A stretch of 64,000 nt of DNA from Labilibaculum sp. GTDB lineage: Bacteria; Bacteroidota; Bacteroidia; Bacteroidales; Marinifilaceae. Every line of letters starts with the position of its first letter. Positions within the stretch are counted from its first letter, which is position 1. The notes under the pieces are model-generated. The model was not told the origin of the DNA. It ran no database searches and worked only from the letters and a program-made list of their open reading frames with translations. Below are positions 17,190 through 26,215 of this stretch, piece by piece. Location: positions 102,920 to 166,919 of the forward strand of contig JAEINT010000014.1 of assembly GCA_016342745.1 (NCBI GenBank), written 5' to 3'. The translations under genes and the position numbers were made by a program.

Positions 17190-19172
17190 ATGGAAAATCA
17201 GATACTACAGTTTCGAGAAGAACTTGATGAAGCCAAGTTGTATTACCAACCTTCAGATGAGTTCGACAGAACAGTGAAAACCCGATATGAAAAAATGCCA
17301 GCAGATATTTTTTCGACTGCAGAAAAAGCTGCCAAATGGGTTGCTGGTGAAATTGCCAATGAGATTAAATCAAAACAAAAAGTTGGCGAAAACTGTGTGC
17401 TAGGTCTTGCTACTGGGGCTACGCCGTTAGGTGTGTATTCCGAATTGATTCGTTTGCACAAGGAGGAGGGTTTATCTTTTCAGAATGTGATTACTTTTAA
17501 TTTGGATGAGTATTATCCAATGTTGAAATTGAGTGCCCAAAGTTACAATCATTACATGAATGATGTTTTGTTTAGTCATATTGACATACCTAAAGATCAA
17601 GTTCATGTTCCCGATGGAGAGGTGAGTAAGCTTATGGTGACTGGATATTGTAGTGAGTATGAAAAATTGATTGATTCTTTTGGAGGATTAGATTTACAGA
17701 TACTCGGAATTGGTCGTACAGGACATATTGGCTTTAATGAGCCAGGTTCGCAATTGGATTCAAAAACCCGTTTGATTATGCTCGATGCATTGACAAGACG
17801 AGATGCAGCTAAAGATTTTAATGGGATAAATAATGTGCCCAAAGCTGCTATAACTATGGGTGTTGGGACAATATTTAAAGCCAGACGGGTTATTTTGATG
17901 GCTTGGGGTGAAGGAAAAGCAACAATTGTTAAAAAGGCATTGGAAGAAAGTCAATGCGATGCGGTTCCTGCAAGTTATTTACAACGACATCCTGATGTGA
18001 AGTTCGTTTTGGATGTGCCAGCTGCAGGGGAATTGTCAAGAGTGAAGAATCCTTGGTTGGTTGGCAGTGTAGACTGGGATCGTTATTGGATTCGAAAAGC
18101 TGCTGTTTGGTTGTGTAATAAATTGCAAAAACCAATATTGAAATTGACCAATCGCGACTATAACGACAATGGTTTAAGTGAATTACTTGCTTTCTATGGT
18201 TCTGCTTATGAAGTAAATATAAAAGTATTTAATGATTTGCAACATACCATTACGGGCTGGCCAGGTGGTAAGCCTAATGCAGACGATTCTCATCGTCCTG
18301 AAAGAGCAGAGCCAGCTGTTAAAAAAGTGTTGGTTTTTAGTCCTCACCCTGATGATGATGTGATTTCGATGGGGGGAACTTTGAAAAGATTAGTCGATCA
18401 GAATCATGAAGTTCATGTCGCATATCAAACCTCTGGAAATATTGCTGTTGCTGATGATGAGGCGGTGAGATATCTTTCATTTGTAAAGAGTTTTTCACGA
18501 ACTCATGATACCAACGAAGGAAATCTTCAGTGTGTTATTGAAGATATTCAAAAGTTTCTTTTGAAAAATAAAAAGCCAGGAGGAATCGATACATCCGCAG
18601 TACGAAATATGAAAGCCTTAATTAGAAGAGGAGAGGCAAAGGCAGCTTGTCGATTTGTTGGCGTACGATCAAAAAACCTTCACTTTTTAGACCTTCCTTT
18701 TTATGAAACGGGTGCTGTTAAGAAAAATCCATTAGGGGAAGAAGATGTTCGAATTATTGTGAATTTGCTTCGAAAAACAAAACCACATCAGATATTTGCA
18801 GCAGGTGATTGGTCCGATCCTCATGGAACTCATCGGGTTTGTTGGGAAGGGATTTATCAGGCCTTGAAAATTGTAAAGGATGAGGAATGGATGAAGGATT
18901 GTTACGTATGGTTGTATCGAGGAGCATGGCAGGAATGGAATTTGGATGAAATTCAAATGGCAGTGCCAATTAGTCCTGAGGAATTGCAACACAAACGAAA
19001 TGCCATCTTGCGCCATCAGTCGCAAATGGAGAGTGCTCCATTTTTGGGGAATGATTCGAGATTGTTCTGGCAAAGATCGGAAGAAAGAAATAGGGCTACA
19101 GCTGATTTATTTAACAAATTGGGCTTGGCAGAATACGAAGCAATTGAAGCTTTTGTCAGGTTTATTGTTTAG
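17190..19172 (+). CDS. nagB: Glucosamine-6-phosphate deaminase fused to LmbE/PIG-L deacetylase-like domain
   Basis: 660 residues. The N-terminal NagB domain (about 30-290) has LGLATGATPLGVYSEL, TFNLDEYYPM (catalytic Asp) and GIGRTGHIGFNEPGS; it converts GlcN-6-P to Fru-6-P and ammonia. From about residue 380 a PIG-L/LmbE domain follows with the zinc motif SPHPDDDVISMGG and a histidine motif in DWSDPHGTHR. LmbE enzymes remove N-acetyl groups from GlcNAc compounds. No nagA is in the window, so this domain could deacetylate GlcNAc-6-P made by MurQ and feed the NagB domain; that is inference. Proteins of this length and layout are typical for Bacteroidota. It is the first gene of a plus-strand series running to the terminator at 32199. 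Confidence 0.93.
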   Translation: MENQILQFREELDEAKLYYQPSDEFDRTVKTRYEKMPADIFSTAEKAAKWVAGEIANEIKSKQKVGENCVLGLATGATPLGVYSELIRLHKEEGLSFQNVITFNLDEYYPMLKLSAQSYNHYMNDVLFSHIDIPKDQVHVPDGEVSKLMVTGYCSEYEKLIDSFGGLDLQILGIGRTGHIGFNEPGSQLDSKTRLIMLDALTRRDAAKDFNGINNVPKAAITMGVGTIFKARRVILMAWGEGKATIVKKALEESQCDAVPASYLQRHPDVKFVLDVPAAGELSRVKNPWLVGSVDWDRYWIRKAAVWLCNKLQKPILKLTNRDYNDNGLSELLAFYGSAYEVNIKVFNDLQHTITGWPGGKPNADDSHRPERAEPAVKKVLVFSPHPDDDVISMGGTLKRLVDQNHEVHVAYQTSGNIAVADDEAVRYLSFVKSFSRTHDTNEGNLQCVIEDIQKFLLKNKKPGGIDTSAVRNMKALIRRGEAKAACRFVGVRSKNLHFLDLPFYETGAVKKNPLGEEDVRIIVNLLRKTKPHQIFAAGDWSDPHGTHRVCWEGIYQALKIVKDEEWMKDCYVWLYRGAWQEWNLDEIQMAVPISPEELQHKRNAILRHQSQMESAPFLGNDSRLFWQRSEERNRATADLFNKLGLAEYEAIEAFVRFIV

Positions 19173-19249
19173 ATTTATCTGAGAATTTCCAAATTCAATA
19201 GCTTGAATTTGGTCTTCTCTTTAACTGGTTCATTTTAAATGTAAAAATA

Positions 19250-22200
19250 ATGATTTCCATGCTTGGATTTTTTCGAAATATCCGTTTTTTCAGACTGCTT
19301 TTTGTGATCTCTTTATTGTTGTTCTCAAATTTTAATTTGATAGCAGCAAAGAAATCAGACAAATTAAAGCGAAAAGCCGAAAAAGCAGCGCAAACTTTTG
19401 TTGAGAATGCCTCAAAAGAATTTTCTTACAAATTTCGCTTCGATAGTTTACAAATAGACTCAGAGCAAAAGGAAATTGTATTGTATATGAACCCTACATT
19501 TACTTACATTCCTTTTCGTCTTGAATCAGTAGAGAAAAATTACCTTGGGCTGAAAGAAAGTTTGGGAAGGAAATTTAGAAACTATAAGCTAAGGATAGAG
19601 AGCATGGGGCTGGAAATTAGAGATCTAATTCCTAATTTTTATAAAACTCATGTTAATGATATTGATAGGAGTAGGTTGAATAAAAATCCTGAATCCATCC
19701 ATCCATTGGTACGAAGAATAAATGCTGGAAATGATCCAACTGAGGGTTTACAAAATAAACACATTGCTCTTTGGCATTCACATGGATGGTATTACGAAAA
19801 TACTTTGGATAGATGGGAATGGCAACGTGCAAGAGTTTATACAACGGTTGAAGATTTATGGACAATGGAATTTGTTGTTCCTTATATTGCTCCTATGCTA
19901 GAAAAGGCTGGAGCCAATGTTTTGTTTCCACGCGAGAGGGATATTCAGCGAAATGAGGTAATTGTAGATGCCGAATGGTCGTCCGAAGGATCGGAATATC
20001 TTGTAACAGATTCTGTTTGGGAGTTGAATTCACAAGCGGGATTTACCAATAAATATCCTTTTTATCTTGAGGGTGAAAATCCATTTGATTTGGGAACTAG
20101 CTATCAGGCAGAGGCTAATACCGAGGAATCTGCTAGAGTTCAATATTTGCCTAATTTTCAAGAAAAAGGAGAATATGCAGTTTATGTTTCCTATTCTGAT
20201 GATGAAGATAATGTGAATGATGCACATTACACAGTACATCATGCAGGTGGTAGAGCCAATTTTTTGGTGAATCAGAGCATGGGAGGTAAAACTTGGATTT
20301 ATTTAGGAACCTTTCTTTTTGATAAAGGGAAGAATCCTGAAAAGGGAATGGTTGAATTGACCAACAAGAGTGATGAGACTGGTAAGTGGATTTCGGCTGA
20401 TGCCATTCGATTTGGCGGAGGTATGGGGAATATAGCCCGAGGAAAACCAGAAGAATTGGAGGAGTTAAAAAAACAAAGAACAGAGCTTGGGTTTAATATG
20501 GATTCTAGAATCTGGCAAAAATACACAAGTAATCGTCCGAGATATCAGGAGGCTGCTCGTTATTATTTACAATATGCAGGAATGCCTGATTCGATCGTTT
20601 ATAGTATCAATAAAGATTACGAAGCAGATTATAGCAATCGCGGAAAAGATGCTGCCAAGTTTCAGAAAAGAGAAATTGGCAAAACGGATTACAAAGATGA
20701 TTACATGAGTCGTGGAGAGTGGGTGGATTATTTAATTGGAGCACCATCCGGGCCAACAAAAAATGTGGATGCAAAAGGTTTGGGTATTCCAATTGATATG
20801 GCCTTGGCATTTCATACAGATGCTGGAATTACACCGAATGATGCTATCATTGGATCTTTGGCCATTTACTCTACAACCAGAGGTGAGGATTATTTTCCAA
20901 ATGGACAATCGAAATGGGCAAGTCGCGATTTAACGGATATTGTTCAATCGCAGGTTGTGGAAGATATTCGCAAGAAGTATGAGCCTAAATGGAGGCGTAG
21001 AGGAATGTGGAACAAACAATATTCAGAAGCTTATCGCCCAAAAGTTCCTACTATGTTATCTGAACTTTTATCACATCAAAATTTTGCTGATATGTATCAG
21101 GGAATGGATCCGAAGTTTAAATTCGATATCAGTAGGGCTTATTATAAAGGAATCCTGAAATTCTTATCATCGCAGGATGAAAGAGCTTATGTAATTCAAC
21201 CTTTACCAGTAGATCATTTTCAAATCAGGGAAACTGAAAAGGAAATTGTTCTTTCGTGGAAAGCTGTTGAAGATGAATTAGAGCCTACGGCAATGCCAGA
21301 TTTTTATAAAGTTTATGCAAGAGTTGAGGACGAAGGTTTTGATGAGGGAACGATCGTGACCAATTCTGAATACAAAATTTCGAATTGCAAACCAGGTACT
21401 ATTTACAGTTTTAAGGTAACAGCATTAAATAAAGGTGGAGAAAGTTTCGACTCAGAAATATTGGCCTATTGCAAATCTGAAAATGGGAAGAAACCTGTTT
21501 TAATTGTAAATGGATTTGATCGCGTTTCGGCTCCTCAGGGTTTTGATAATGGCAAATTGGCTGGCTTTTTAAGTTCAGAAGATGAAGGTGTCGCCTACAA
21601 AAGAAATATTGCCTATGTAGGTGATCAATATGATTTCGATCGACAATCAAAATGGTTGGATGATGATGCATCAGGTCATGGAAGCTGCTATGCAGATCAG
21701 GAAGAAAGAATAATACCGGGCAATAATTTCGATTATCCTTTTGTACATGGACAAGCGATTCGCGATAATGGGTTTGGATTTGTGTCGATGAGTGATGAGG
21801 CATTTGTGGAATTGAATTGGGAAGTGAAGGATTATTCTATATTGGATTTGATTTTTGGTGAGGAAAAAACTACCAAGAGAATTTACGGCAAGGAGAATAA
21901 AGATTTTACAATCTACACGCCCGAAATGAGAGAGGCAATTCGAAAATACATCAGTTATAAAAATGCAAATTTGATATTGACAGGAGCTTATGTAGGAACA
22001 GATTTGAAACTTTGTGGTGATACTTTAGCAAAATCTTTTGCTAAGGATGAGTTGCATTTTAAGTTCAGAACCAATCATGCAAGCAAATTGGGACGGATAT
22101 CGCATCCAAACGAAGTAAAAAATAATTTTTCTGGAGAATATCAATTTGAAACAGGGTATTCACCTAATATATATAAGGTAGAAGCACCCGACGCGATTGA

Positions 22201-22378
22201 GCCTAAAGGTGATGGCGCAAAAGTTCTTCTTCGTTATTCAGGAAATAATAAGAGTGCTGGAGTATTGTATGATGGAAATTATCAATCTGTAATTTTAGGA
22301 TTTCCATTTGAAACGCTAAAATCGAAGGAGTATCGAAATGAATTGATGAAACAGATGCTTCAATTTTTTAATCAGTAA
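19250..22378 (+). CDS. N-acetylmuramoyl-L-alanine amidase with inserted golvesin-like domain and FN3
   Basis: 1042 residues with an N-terminal signal peptide ending near AAKK (residue 34). Amidase_3-type ligand motifs are split: ALWHSHGWYY (H176/H178) and TMEFVVPYIAPMLEKAGA (E207) come before, and AFHTDAG and TMLSELLSHQNFADM after, an inserted beta domain at about 300-400 (EYAVYVSYSDDEDNVNDAHY, KTWIYLGTFLFDKG) of golvesin C-terminal type. A fibronectin III domain (about 655-745) and an unassigned C-terminal domain starting KPVLIVNGFDRVS follow. Similar proteins are often annotated xanthan lyase in Bacteroidota, but the amidase motifs and neighbours favour cleavage of the MurNAc-L-Ala bond in periplasm or outside. 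Its TAA stop begins a repeat element. Confidence 0.75.
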   Translation: MISMLGFFRNIRFFRLLFVISLLLFSNFNLIAAKKSDKLKRKAEKAAQTFVENASKEFSYKFRFDSLQIDSEQKEIVLYMNPTFTYIPFRLESVEKNYLGLKESLGRKFRNYKLRIESMGLEIRDLIPNFYKTHVNDIDRSRLNKNPESIHPLVRRINAGNDPTEGLQNKHIALWHSHGWYYENTLDRWEWQRARVYTTVEDLWTMEFVVPYIAPMLEKAGANVLFPRERDIQRNEVIVDAEWSSEGSEYLVTDSVWELNSQAGFTNKYPFYLEGENPFDLGTSYQAEANTEESARVQYLPNFQEKGEYAVYVSYSDDEDNVNDAHYTVHHAGGRANFLVNQSMGGKTWIYLGTFLFDKGKNPEKGMVELTNKSDETGKWISADAIRFGGGMGNIARGKPEELEELKKQRTELGFNMDSRIWQKYTSNRPRYQEAARYYLQYAGMPDSIVYSINKDYEADYSNRGKDAAKFQKREIGKTDYKDDYMSRGEWVDYLIGAPSGPTKNVDAKGLGIPIDMALAFHTDAGITPNDAIIGSLAIYSTTRGEDYFPNGQSKWASRDLTDIVQSQVVEDIRKKYEPKWRRRGMWNKQYSEAYRPKVPTMLSELLSHQNFADMYQGMDPKFKFDISRAYYKGILKFLSSQDERAYVIQPLPVDHFQIRETEKEIVLSWKAVEDELEPTAMPDFYKVYARVEDEGFDEGTIVTNSEYKISNCKPGTIYSFKVTALNKGGESFDSEILAYCKSENGKKPVLIVNGFDRVSAPQGFDNGKLAGFLSSEDEGVAYKRNIAYVGDQYDFDRQSKWLDDDASGHGSCYADQEERIIPGNNFDYPFVHGQAIRDNGFGFVSMSDEAFVELNWEVKDYSILDLIFGEEKTTKRIYGKENKDFTIYTPEMREAIRKYISYKNANLILTGAYVGTDLKLCGDTLAKSFAKDELHFKFRTNHASKLGRISHPNEVKNNFSGEYQFETGYSPNIYKVEAPDAIEPKGDGAKVLLRYSGNNKSAGVLYDGNYQSVILGFPFETLKSKEYRNELMKQMLQFFNQ

Positions 22379-22488
22379 TACCGAATAGTATCTAAAATTA
22401 CACATTTATTTCACTTCGTTTATGACTGTGTTTTAGATATCTATCGGCATTATAAGAGTGTATAATTTGATCTATAAAATCGTATAAG
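22376..22488 (+). repeat. Two-hairpin intergenic element, copy 2
   Basis: 113 bp, begins with the amidase stop codon as TAATACC and ends TCGTATAAG. The outer stem pairs AGTATCTAAAA with TTTTAGATAT. The inner stem is ACACA/TGTGT, where copy 1 has CAATC/GATTG, so the sequence changed but pairing was kept. The loop keeps CACTTCGTTTA in both copies. A second hairpin pairs TTATA with TATAA. Confidence 0.8.
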
Positions 22489-22513
22489 AAAATATTAAAA
22501 TACAATAATTACT

Positions 22514-23974
22514 ATGAACGGAAAGGTGACATGTTTTATTCCTTTTGGAACAAAGGAAGAGACTGAAATTACAATTAATGAGCTAGTAAAATCAGATTTA
22601 GTAGCTGCGATTTATGTTGTAGGTGGCGATGCTCAAGTAGAGGCTGAAGGTGTTAATGTTTTAACATCAGAAACCTTATCGCACGGAAAAACAATTCATG
22701 CAATTGCTGAAAAAACAGATTCTGAATATGTTTTCATCTACACAAAAACAAGTGCCTTAACTATGGGGCAATTGGCTTTGGATCGGTTTATGAAAGTAGC
22801 CAAGGATACGAATAGTGGTTTGGTGTATTCGAATTATCGCGCGATAAAAGATGGTGTAGTTGAAAATTGTCCAGTAATTGATTATCAGGAAGGAAGCTTG
22901 AGAGATGATTTTAATTTTGGATCGGTTCTTTTTTATGATGCGAAAGTGTTAAAAGAAGCAGTGAAGGATGTTGATACTACCTTTCGTCATGCTGGATTGT
23001 ATGAATTGCGATTGGCAATGGCTGCCCGTTCAGAATTCATGAGAATACCAGAAGTTTTGTACACCGAAGAAGAAATGGATACAAGAAAATCGGGAGAGAA
23101 AATTTTCGATTACGTTGATCCTAAGAATCGCGCAGTACAAATTGAAATGGAAATTGCTTGCACTGAACATTTGAAGAGAATTGGAGCTTTTTTAGCACCA
23201 AATTTTGACAATGTTGCTTTTGATGAAGGTGATTTTAAAGTGGAAGCTTCTGTGGTAATTCCGGTTCGCGATCGTGTAAAAACTATTGAGGATGCAATTA
23301 AATCGGTTTTGGCTCAAAAGGCAGCTATTGATTTCAATTTAATTATTGTAGATAACTACTCTACAGATGGAACTACCGAAATTATTCAGAAATATGCTGC
23401 TATAGATGATCGTATTATTCACATTATTCCAGAACGAAAAGATTTGGGAATTGGAGGCTGTTGGAATGAGGCCGTAGCTCATGAGTCTTGCGGTAAATTT
23501 GCCATTCAGTTGGATAGTGATGATTTGTATGCCGGTGAAGACACTGTGCAAAAAGTGGTTGATGCATTTTATCGAGAAAACTGTGCCATGGTAGTTGGAA
23601 CTTATCAGATGGTAAATTTCGCACTAGAAGAAATTCCTCCTGGAATTATTGATCACAAAGAGTGGACACCTGCAAATGGTAGAAATAATGCACTTCGTAT
23701 TAACGGATTGGGCGCGCCTCGAGCATTTTACACACCAGTATTACGTAAGAATCCAATTCCAAATGTAAATTACGGTGAAGATTATGCTTTAGGATTGGCC
23801 ATTTCTCGTAATTACCAGATTGGTAGAATTTACGATCCAATTTATCTGTGTCGTCGTTGGGATGATAATTCTGATGCTTCGTTGGATATCGAAAAAATGA
23901 ATGCTCATAATACTTACAAAGATCGTATTCGTACCATCGAATTGAAAGCTAGAAAATTGTTGAGCCAGAAATAG
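22514..23974 (+). CDS. Family 2 glycosyltransferase with two GT-A-like domains
   Basis: 486 residues, no signal peptide or membrane segment. The C-terminal half (about 250-480) is a clear GT2 domain: SVVIPVRDRVKTIEDAIKSV, IVDNYSTDGT and the metal motif QLDSDDLY. The N-terminal 240 residues look like a second, degenerate GT-A domain (TCFIPFGTKEETEITINELV, SNYRAIKDG). Donor and acceptor are unknown. Lying inside the peptidoglycan cluster between two amidase genes, it may transfer a sugar to or from recovered wall fragments, but the sequence does not show this. Confidence 0.82.
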   Translation: MNGKVTCFIPFGTKEETEITINELVKSDLVAAIYVVGGDAQVEAEGVNVLTSETLSHGKTIHAIAEKTDSEYVFIYTKTSALTMGQLALDRFMKVAKDTNSGLVYSNYRAIKDGVVENCPVIDYQEGSLRDDFNFGSVLFYDAKVLKEAVKDVDTTFRHAGLYELRLAMAARSEFMRIPEVLYTEEEMDTRKSGEKIFDYVDPKNRAVQIEMEIACTEHLKRIGAFLAPNFDNVAFDEGDFKVEASVVIPVRDRVKTIEDAIKSVLAQKAAIDFNLIIVDNYSTDGTTEIIQKYAAIDDRIIHIIPERKDLGIGGCWNEAVAHESCGKFAIQLDSDDLYAGEDTVQKVVDAFYRENCAMVVGTYQMVNFALEEIPPGIIDHKEWTPANGRNNALRINGLGAPRAFYTPVLRKNPIPNVNYGEDYALGLAISRNYQIGRIYDPIYLCRRWDDNSDASLDIEKMNAHNTYKDRIRTIELKARKLLSQK

Positions 23975-23994
23975 ATTAAAATACATGATTTAGA

Positions 23995-24166
23995 TTCTGT
24001 GTAACTCAGTGTTCTCCATGGTGAAAAAAAATTAACCAAAGAGTGCACAGAGATTCACAGAGAAAGAATTAGGAAGACAAATGCAAGTTTTATGCTCTGT
24101 GTAACTCAGTGTTCTCCGTGGTAAAAAAAAAGTTTAACCACAGAGTGTACTGAGATTCACAGAGAA
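23995..24166. repeat. 100-bp tandem hairpin repeat (two copies)
   Basis: Two copies start at 23995 and 24095, exactly 100 bp apart. Each is an inverted repeat with arms of about 29 bases around an A-rich loop: left arm CTCTGTGTAACTCAGTGTTC, right arm ending AGATTCACAGAG. The second copy is better paired. Degenerate relatives lie at 3779-3911. The whole 245-bp gap between the glycosyltransferase and DUF1460 genes has no gene. Confidence 0.85.
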
Positions 24167-24219
24167 AATAAATAGGAATACTGAGGTAATTTTAGTGCGA
24201 AACTCTAAAATAGAAGAAT

Positions 24220-25110
24220 ATGAAGAACAAGAGTTGGTATGTTTTGGCCGTTTTACTGATCTTTTTAATTGCTTGCAAAGGAAAAACTGTAAAAAGTGAG
24301 GCGCAGGAATTCAGGAAAGAAATTCATCTTTCAGATTCTACAGATCAGGAAATTTTTAATTCTATTCGAAAAATAGCTGGATCGATGTTCCTTGATTCCT
24401 TATCATTGAATGATCGGGTAATTGAAGTGGCTAAGATGTTTATGCAAACAGCTTACGTTGGTGGTACTTTAGATGGGAATGAGAAAGAACAGTTAGTGGT
24501 TAATTTCCGTGAGTTGGATTGTACCACTTATTTGGAAAATGTGGTTGCTTTATTGAAGGCACTAGCCACCGATTCGGTTCAAACTAATGATTTTTTGAAG
24601 GAACTTGAAAAGTTGCGTTACCGAAATGGTAAAATGACTGATTACTCTTCGCGATTACATTATTTTTCCGATTGGATTTATGAAAATGAAAAAAAGGGAA
24701 TTGTAAGAAATATTACAGCTGAAATAGGTGGTGAGAAGTACAATAAAATCATCAATTTTATGAGCAATCATGTTGATTCTTATCCTGCTTTGCAATCGGA
24801 TACAGCATTGGTATCAGAAATCGGGGAAACCGAAAATGAAATCAATAAAAGAGAATTGTTTTTTATTCGCGAAAACAATATCCAAAACTTGGAAAATAAA
24901 ATTCAAAATGGAGATTTAATTGCCATTACAACTAAAATTGAGGGATTAGACATATCTCATGTTGGTATTGCGATTCATGTGAATAACCGATTGCACTTGA
25001 TGCATGCCTCGAGCAAAGCTAAAAAAGTAGTGATCTCGGATATTCCTTTAGCAGAAATGCTCATGCATAGTAAATATCAATCGGGAATTATGGTGGCCCG
25101 ATTAAAATAA
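24220..25110 (+). CDS. DUF1460 amidase-like lipoprotein
   Basis: 296 residues. A short signal peptide ends at the lipobox LIACKG, without acidic residues behind the cysteine, so a periplasm-facing lipoprotein is expected. The DUF1460 (N-acetylmuramoyl-L-alanine amidase-like, papain/NlpC-like clan) domain shows the nucleophile cysteine in FRELDCTTYLENV and a histidine in ISHVGIAIHVNNRLHLMHASS. It probably cleaves the amide between MurNAc and the stem peptide or a related bond. It sits in the plus-strand salvage gene series. Confidence 0.82.
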   Translation: MKNKSWYVLAVLLIFLIACKGKTVKSEAQEFRKEIHLSDSTDQEIFNSIRKIAGSMFLDSLSLNDRVIEVAKMFMQTAYVGGTLDGNEKEQLVVNFRELDCTTYLENVVALLKALATDSVQTNDFLKELEKLRYRNGKMTDYSSRLHYFSDWIYENEKKGIVRNITAEIGGEKYNKIINFMSNHVDSYPALQSDTALVSEIGETENEINKRELFFIRENNIQNLENKIQNGDLIAITTKIEGLDISHVGIAIHVNNRLHLMHASSKAKKVVISDIPLAEMLMHSKYQSGIMVARLK

Positions 25111-25199
25111 CCTGACAGAGTCGAAGACCTGTAAGCGTTAAATGATTTAATTTAACAAAGGGACTATAGTAGTATGTTTTGTTAAGATATTGGAAAAGA

Positions 25200-26198
25200 A
25201 TGAATGTAAACAGCATAAATAAATTAGAGAATTTATTGGAGGAGAAATCTTCCACACAGATATTAGGTGATTTTCTGAACGATCAGCTTAAAGATTGGCC
25301 TTTGGCAACAGGAAATTACAAGGGATTGGAAAAAGTTAAAGAGAAAGAATTTCAATTCGATGGATGCAAGATTAAGGTTCAGTTCAATCCAGAAAGAATT
25401 AGATCATCTGCAGCTAAAGTGGATCAAAAGAGTATCGAAAATCGTGCTTGCTTTTTGTGTCTCGATAAACTTCCTAAAGAACAGGGAGGTATAGCTCAAG
25501 GCGATGATTTTGTGATTTTAGTAAATCCGTTTCCAATCATTCCACAACATTTCACCATTCCAAAAGTCGATCATGTCGATCAGAATTTTGAAGGGAATGT
25601 TTCAGGAATGTTGTCTTTGGCTAAAAACATGCAAGGATATACCTTGTTTTATAACGGACCAAAGTGTGGTGCATCAGCTCCCGATCATATGCATTTTCAG
25701 GCAGGGAATAAAGATTTTATGCCGGTAGAAACAGAGTATGCAGTTTTGAAAAAAACGCAATCGGAACTTTTGACTGATTCGGAAAAGTTTGAGATGAGGG
25801 CTTTCCCAAATTATCTAAGAAAGATGATTTCCATAGAATCAGAAAATGGAAAAGAAATGATGAAGGCTGTTTCTGTTTTTTATCGAACTTTTTCTGCTAT
25901 GCAGCCAGAAGAACAAGAGCCAATGCTAAATGTGATTTGTTCTTATGTCGATGGCAAATACATAATGCATCTGTTTCCACGAAAATTGCATCGTCCATCG
26001 CAATATTTTGCCGAAGGCGAACAGCAATTGCTCATAAGCCCTGCATCGGTCGATTTTGGAGGAGTGTTTATTACTCCGCGCAGAGAAGATTTTGAGAAAA
26101 TTACATCGGATGATATTGTAGATATCTTCAAACAAGTAAGTGTTGATGAAGCTTTTTTCAAGAAACTATGTGCTTCGGTAAAAAATAATTTAGTCTAA
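25200..26198 (+). CDS. DUF4922 family HIT-like protein
   Basis: 332 residues from ATG 25200; the frame opens at a TTG 7 codons earlier that is less likely. There is no signal peptide, so it is cytosolic. A cysteine pair occurs in ENRACFLCLDKLPKEQGG and a HIT-like triad region in CGASAPDHMHFQAG; VNPFPIIPQHFTIPKVDH is also typical of nucleotidyl-transferase/phosphorylase relatives such as GalT and ApaH-like HIT enzymes. Thus a nucleotidyl- or sugar-phosphate transfer is likely, but the substrate is unknown. The gene recurs next to SpoIID and AmpG-like genes in Bacteroidota as far as I know. Confidence 0.7.
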   Translation: MNVNSINKLENLLEEKSSTQILGDFLNDQLKDWPLATGNYKGLEKVKEKEFQFDGCKIKVQFNPERIRSSAAKVDQKSIENRACFLCLDKLPKEQGGIAQGDDFVILVNPFPIIPQHFTIPKVDHVDQNFEGNVSGMLSLAKNMQGYTLFYNGPKCGASAPDHMHFQAGNKDFMPVETEYAVLKKTQSELLTDSEKFEMRAFPNYLRKMISIESENGKEMMKAVSVFYRTFSAMQPEEQEPMLNVICSYVDGKYIMHLFPRKLHRPSQYFAEGEQQLLISPASVDFGGVFITPRREDFEKITSDDIVDIFKQVSVDEAFFKKLCASVKNNLV

Positions 26199-26215
26199 GA
26201 TCTTGCATTTTCTAT

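Noticed and set aside
21411..21803. 130-codon minus-strand frame inside the amidase gene
   Set aside because: The plus-strand protein has FN3 and amidase features over this stretch; the antisense frame has none.
23995..24166. CRISPR array
   Set aside because: Only two copies with a 100-bp period, each an inverted repeat, no spacers of even length and no cas genes.
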